From: an uncultured Opitutia bacterium
GTDB lineage: Bacteria; Verrucomicrobiota; Verrucomicrobiia; Opitutales; UBA953
Length of the DNA: 8,260 nt
Direction of reading: 5' to 3'
Assembly: GCA_903882335.1 (NCBI GenBank)
Contig: CAIRWP010000266.1
Coordinates: 1-8,260, forward strand
The notes beneath the pieces were generated by a model, which saw only the letters and a list, made by a program, of their open reading frames with translations, had not been told where the DNA came from and searched no databases. Shown in pieces: positions 5,457 through 8,260 of the stretch. The position numbers and the translations under genes are program-made. The stretch's first letter is position 1; every line of letters starts with the position of its first letter.

Positions 5457-6794
5457 TCAGGGCATGATCGCGCGCATACCTTCCTCCAGCACGGCGCGGA
5501 GCGCGGGCACCAGGTCGGTGCGCGGCACCTCGGCCTCGCTGCGGTCGGTCAAGCTGCGCACCTTCGTCACGCCCTTGGCGATCTCGCCGCCACCGTAGAC
5601 CAGCGCGTACTTCGCGCCTGCGGTCTCGGCCTGTTGCGCGAGCTTGCCGAACTTGCCGTCGCGGAGGTTGTACTCGACGCGGAAGCCGGCGCGGCGGAGC
5701 GTCGCGACGTCCTCGAGGGCGGCCGCGCGGGCGTCATCACCGAGGATCATCGCGTAGAAATCCGGGCCGTCGGCGTAGACCGGCAGGAGTTTCTTTAGCT
5801 CGAGCAGGTCGCGCAAGGTCACGTCGCCCATGCCGAAGCCGACGGCGGGCAGGTCGGGTCCGCCGAGCTTCTTCACGAGGGCGTCGTAGCGGCCGCCGCC
5901 CGCGAGGGCGCGGGCCTCGCCGCCAGTCTCGAAGGCCTCGAAGACGAAGCCCGTGTAGTAGGCCAGGCCGCGCACGATGGTCAGGTCGATGGTGACGCAT
6001 TCGGCGAAGCCGAGGGCGGTCAGCGTGGCCAGCAGGTGCTTCCATTCGCCGAGGCGCTCGGTCATCGCGGCATCGCCGGCCGCGAGGCGCTCGAGGTCGG
6101 CCAGTGACTTGGTGTTGGCGAAGGCACGCGCGGCGACGAGGGCCTGCGCGGGGTCGACCGCGGTGCCGGCCAGCGCGGCGGTCATCGCCTCGAGCAGGTC
6201 CTTGGGGGCGCCGCGTTCCAGCTTGTCGACGACGCCGAGCACGGCGGTCGCCTGCGCCTCGGGGATGCCGAGGCTGGCGAGGTAACGGAACCAGAGCGTG
6301 CGGTCGGACACGCGGATGCGGAAGTCGGCCTGGGTGAGTCCGAAGCCCAGGAGGCAGTCGGCGCACAGCGCGATGATCTCGGCATCGGCCGCGGGGCCGG
6401 CCTCGCCGAGGAGGTCGGCGTTCAGCTGGTAGAAGGCGCGGAGCCGGCCCTTCTGGGGCTTCTCGTAGCGGTAGCTTTCGCCGATGGCGAACCAGCGAAT
6501 CGGCTTCGGCATGCCGTTGGCCTTGGCTCCGACCATGCGGGCCAGTGCGGGCGTGAGCTCGGGGCGCAGCGTGACCTTGCGGCCGCCCTTATCCTCGAAG
6601 TTGAAGAGCTGGCGGACGATCTCCTCGCCCGATTTCTCGGTGAAGAGCTCGAGCGGCTCGAGCACGGGCGAGTTCCATTCGCGGAAACCATAGCGGCGGC
6701 AGGCCTGGCGCCAGATATCAAAGGTATGACCGACCAACGCCTGGTCTTCGGGATAGAACTCCCGGAAACCGGGGAGCGTTCGAATGTCGGACAT
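5457..6794 (-). CDS. hisS: Histidyl-tRNA synthetase, non-canonical motif subtype
   Basis: This 445-aa class II aminoacyl-tRNA synthetase charges tRNA-His with histidine in the cytoplasm. The catalytic core runs from about 1 to 328. It starts with TLPGFREFYPED (6-17) and has motif 2 GESYRYEKPQKGRLRAFYQ (105-123). The histidine-binding HisA motif reads VRGLAYYTG (274-282), where E. coli-type enzymes have RGLDYY, and LAGGGRYDALV (297-307) follows. Motif 3 reads VGFGMGDVTLRDL (318-330) and lacks the usual Glu-Arg pair after GMG. From memory, a similar GLAYYTG plus GFGxGD combination occurs in cyanobacterial and plant-organelle HisRS. The C-terminal anticodon-binding domain covers about 345-445. 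The start at 6794 gives the normal N-terminus; the frame stays open much further upstream (to 7784), but that part overlaps the HU gene and yicC and is not coding. The HU stop is 5 nt upstream and murJ starts 4 nt downstream. Confidence 0.96.
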   Translation of the reverse strand: MSDIRTLPGFREFYPEDQALVGHTFDIWRQACRRYGFREWNSPVLEPLELFTEKSGEEIVRQLFNFEDKGGRKVTLRPELTPALARMVGAKANGMPKPIRWFAIGESYRYEKPQKGRLRAFYQLNADLLGEAGPAADAEIIALCADCLLGFGLTQADFRIRVSDRTLWFRYLASLGIPEAQATAVLGVVDKLERGAPKDLLEAMTAALAGTAVDPAQALVAARAFANTKSLADLERLAAGDAAMTERLGEWKHLLATLTALGFAECVTIDLTIVRGLAYYTGFVFEAFETGGEARALAGGGRYDALVKKLGGPDLPAVGFGMGDVTLRDLLELKKLLPVYADGPDFYAMILGDDARAAALEDVATLRRAGFRVEYNLRDGKFGKLAQQAETAGAKYALVYGGGEIAKGVTKVRSLTDRSEAEVPRTDLVPALRAVLEEGMRAIMP

Positions 6795-6799
6795 CGCGA

Positions 6800-7129
6800 T
6801 TAGGCCTGCGGCTTGTCCTGCGAGGGCTTCTCGACGTCGTAGGACTTCAGCTTGGCCTTCAGTTCCTTGCCGGCCTTGAACTTGATGACCGCGCGCTTCG
6901 GGATGATGACATCCGTCTCGGGGCGGTTCGGGTTGCGGCCGACGCGGCTCTTGCGGACCTGCACTTGGAAGACGCCGAAGTTGCGGAGCTCCACGTCGCG
7001 GCCGGAAAGCAACGCCTCGCTGATCGCGTCGAGCGTCATCTGGACGCTGTCGCGGATGTGCTTCTGCGGGTAGCCCTTCTCCGTGAAGATTTTGATGACG
7101 ATATCCCGCTTGGTGAGGTTGTTCGACAT
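6800..7129 (-). CDS. HU/IHF-family DNA-binding protein
   Basis: This is a 109-aa nucleoid-associated protein that should bind and bend DNA as a dimer. The start LTKRDIVIKIFTEKG (5-19) and the block GRDVELRNFGVFQVQVRKSR (43-62) are the HU/IHF helical dimer region and family signature. GRNPNRP (64-70) is the tip of the beta-arm with the DNA-intercalating proline, and AVIKFKAGKELK (80-91) closes the fold. About 15 extra residues at the C-terminus (YDVEKPSQDKPQA end) go beyond the ~90-95 aa of typical HU/IHF. I chose the ATG at 7129 because it gives the usual N-terminus. The ATG at 7162 is also possible: it has AGGGG about 6 nt upstream and would add 11 residues. HU, IHF-alpha and IHF-beta cannot be told apart here. 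It lies between yicC and hisS, probably in the same transcript. Confidence 0.93.
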   Translation of the reverse strand: MSNNLTKRDIVIKIFTEKGYPQKHIRDSVQMTLDAISEALLSGRDVELRNFGVFQVQVRKSRVGRNPNRPETDVIIPKRAVIKFKAGKELKAKLKSYDVEKPSQDKPQA

Positions 7130-7200
7130 GGCCGTTTCGTAAGTGTTGATAGACAAAGGCATGGGAAAGCCCCTGAGGCAATACCGCACCCGAAAAAACC
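7130..7200 (-). promoter_or_regulatory. 71-nt gap upstream of the HU gene, possible internal promoter or leader
   Basis: This is the only sizeable gap in the right-hand minus-strand cluster. On the coding strand it begins with a T-run and a GC-rich segment just after the yicC stop, then holds AGGGG (complement of 7170-7174) and an in-frame upstream ATG at 7162. It could be an internal promoter or leader that lets the abundant HU protein be made apart from trpB and yicC. No clear -35/-10 pair or stable hairpin is visible, so the role is uncertain. Confidence 0.25.
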
Positions 7201-8079
7201 TCACTCCAGGTTCTGGACCTGTTCGCGGATGCGCTCGATTTCGGTTTTGGCCTCCAAAACCGCCCGGGTCGTGGGGATTTCCGCAGCTTTGCTCCCGATC
7301 GTGTTGACCTCCCGGAGGAGCTCCTGGACCAGGAAATCGAGTTTTCGCCCGGCGTTGGCCTGACCCAATTCAGCCTCGAACTGCGCCAGATGGCTCCGCA
7401 GCCGGACGATCTCTTCGGTGATGTCGCAGCGCTCGGCGAAGAACGCCAGTTCCTTGAGGACCCGTTCGTCGGACACATCCAAGTCGAGGCCAGCCTCCTT
7501 GAGCCGGCGGAGCAAGGCCTCCCGGTGGCGCGCGACGGCACCCTGCTCCGAGGCTTCCATGGTCTGGACGAACCCCGCGAGCAAGCCCAAGCGGGCGCGC
7601 AGGTCGGCGGCCAAGGCGGCGCCCTCCCGGGCACGCATCGCGACCAATTGGTCGAGCGCAAGCGCGAACGCGGCCTGTACGATGGTCTCCACCGCCGCCA
7701 GTTCCGGCAGCGCGCCGGCCTGACCGCGGCGGGATTCGGCGAGCTTGAGCACGAGCTCCAGCGAAGGCGGCGTCCACGGGGCACCGAGGGCCTGGGCCAG
7801 CCGCTCGAGTTCCACGAGCTGGAGGCGGGTGGACTCGAGGTCCCAGGTGGTGCCGGGCCCGCCGGCGGCGGCCTGCGTCACGCGGGCCGTGACCTTCCCG
7901 CGCTGCAACCGCGCGCGGATCCAGCCGGTGGCGGCGGACTCCAGCGTGGGCCAGGCGTCAGGGCCATGCACCGAGACCTGCAGGTTCTTCTGGTTGACGG
8001 TCGCGAGCTCGACGGCGAGGCGGGCGCCCGGGAGGTCGATCTCCGCGCGGCCGAACCCGGTCATCGAATGCGCGGCCAT
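7201..8079 (-). CDS. yicC: YicC-family endoribonuclease
   Basis: This 292-aa protein matches YicC from end to end; members have been described as endoribonucleases, although the physiological substrates are poorly known. The N-terminal signature SMTGFGRAE (5-13) marks the YicC N-terminal domain. The C-terminal DUF1732-type domain is clear in ERVLKELAFFAERCDITEE, GRKLDFLVQELLREVNTIGSK (from 244) and the terminal EIERIREQVQNLE. Length is normal for the family (about 290 aa). The central part is rich in alanine, leucine and arginine. The start at 8079 is 2 nt after the trpB stop (the junction reads TGAACATG), so translation is probably coupled; an internal ATG at codon 6 would lose only five residues. 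The gene is often found beside gmk and rpoZ in other bacteria, but here it is between trpB and an HU gene. Confidence 0.95.
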   Translation of the reverse strand: MAAHSMTGFGRAEIDLPGARLAVELATVNQKNLQVSVHGPDAWPTLESAATGWIRARLQRGKVTARVTQAAAGGPGTTWDLESTRLQLVELERLAQALGAPWTPPSLELVLKLAESRRGQAGALPELAAVETIVQAAFALALDQLVAMRAREGAALAADLRARLGLLAGFVQTMEASEQGAVARHREALLRRLKEAGLDLDVSDERVLKELAFFAERCDITEEIVRLRSHLAQFEAELGQANAGRKLDFLVQELLREVNTIGSKAAEIPTTRAVLEAKTEIERIREQVQNLE

Positions 8080-8081
8080 GT

Positions 8082-8260
8082 TCAGAGCTTGATCTCGGTG
8101 CCGAGGGCGCGGGCGGCGCTCCAGACATCCTTGTCGCCGCGACCGGACAGGTTGATCAGGACGATCTCGTCGGGCTTGCCCTGGGCGGCCATCTTGCAGC
8201 CGTGGGCCACCGCGTGGCTGGATTCGAGCGCGGGGATGATGCCCTCGGTGCGCGACAGCA
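8082..8260 (-). CDS. trpB: Tryptophan synthase beta chain TrpB, C-terminal end only
   Basis: The frame is open from the right edge to a TGA at 8082 and gives 58 complete codons from the C-terminus. TrpB is the PLP enzyme that joins indole and L-serine to give L-tryptophan in the cytoplasm, normally in complex with TrpA. The fragment reads LSRTEGIIPALESSHAVAH near its start and LINLSGRGDKDVW later. These are the TrpB signatures around the TEGI substrate/PLP loop and the serine that contacts the PLP pyridine ring. The final residues, ALGTEIKL, make a normal end. TrpB2-type paralogs share parts of these motifs, but the compact ending fits the ordinary TrpB1 form. The next gene downstream is yicC, 2 nt away, not trpA. 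The start and promoter are outside the window. Confidence 0.93.
   Translation of the reverse strand, partial: LSRTEGIIPALESSHAVAHGCKMAAQGKPDEIVLINLSGRGDKDVWSAARALGTEIKL

Noticed and set aside
4037..5467. Plus-strand open frames across murJ (4037-4639, 4722-5186, 4838-5467).
   Set aside because: All are antisense to murJ, whose frame encodes a full-length membrane flippase with conserved residues; the plus-strand products are Gln/Glu/Arg/Gly-rich shadows.
6795..7784. An open frame continuous with hisS reaching 7784, which would give a 775-aa protein.
   Set aside because: The upstream part overlaps the HU gene and yicC, both with clear family signatures, and its own translation is Arg/Pro/Ser-rich and matches nothing. 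HisS has its normal N-terminus at 6794.
1..8260. Search for CRISPR repeats, IS ends, tRNA genes, prophage or toxin-antitoxin genes.
   Set aside because: No regularly spaced repeats, transposase, integrase, tRNA-like cloverleaf or small toxin/antitoxin pair was seen, and gene composition is uniform apart from the AT-rich divergent region.

Overview
The window is a compact, GC-rich bacterial chromosomal segment with nine protein genes. Two, at the edges, are partial. No rRNA, tRNA, CRISPR array, insertion sequence or phage gene was found. The gene set (lipid II flippase, an AmiD-like peptidoglycan amidase lipoprotein, a rhamnose-type sugar pathway with a DeoR regulator) points to a Gram-negative, peptidoglycan-making bacterium. 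My best guess is Verrucomicrobiota, Opitutae-like. This rests on the style of the HU protein, the class II aldolase and the histidyl-tRNA synthetase subtype. It is an inference from memory of these families, not a database result.

Left block (1-2756, all minus strand): transcription runs right to left through a DeoR-family regulator, a class II aldolase and a rhamnulokinase (RhaB) cut by the left edge. Gaps are about 30 nt, so this looks like one operon. RhaB would phosphorylate L-rhamnulose and the aldolase would split the sugar phosphate into dihydroxyacetone phosphate and L-lactaldehyde. The DeoR protein probably senses a phosphorylated sugar of the pathway and represses the operon. The isomerase and lactaldehyde-processing enzymes are not in the window.

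Middle (2757-3882): a 184-nt AT-rich divergent intergenic region carries several short inverted repeats. It separates deoR from amiD, the only plus-strand gene. amiD encodes a lipoprotein amidase that cleaves the N-acetylmuramoyl-L-alanine bond and carries a C-terminal peptidoglycan-binding domain.

Right block (3872-8260, all minus strand): trpB (3' end only), yicC, an HU/IHF-family DNA-binding protein, hisS and murJ follow in transcription order. Gaps are 2, 71, 5 and 4 nt, which suggests one housekeeping transcript. The 3' ends of murJ and amiD converge and overlap by 11 bp inside a perfect 7-bp inverted repeat.

The window is mostly ordinary. The points worth a second look are: a histidyl-tRNA synthetase with a non-canonical HisA motif and motif 3; a MurJ that lacks one conserved acidic residue; the inverted-repeat cluster in the divergent promoter region; the hairpin pairing two convergent stop codons; trpB followed by yicC rather than trpA; and the question of whether the sugar operon belongs to a larger rhamnose/fucose locus to the left. 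I found no convincing undescribed system.
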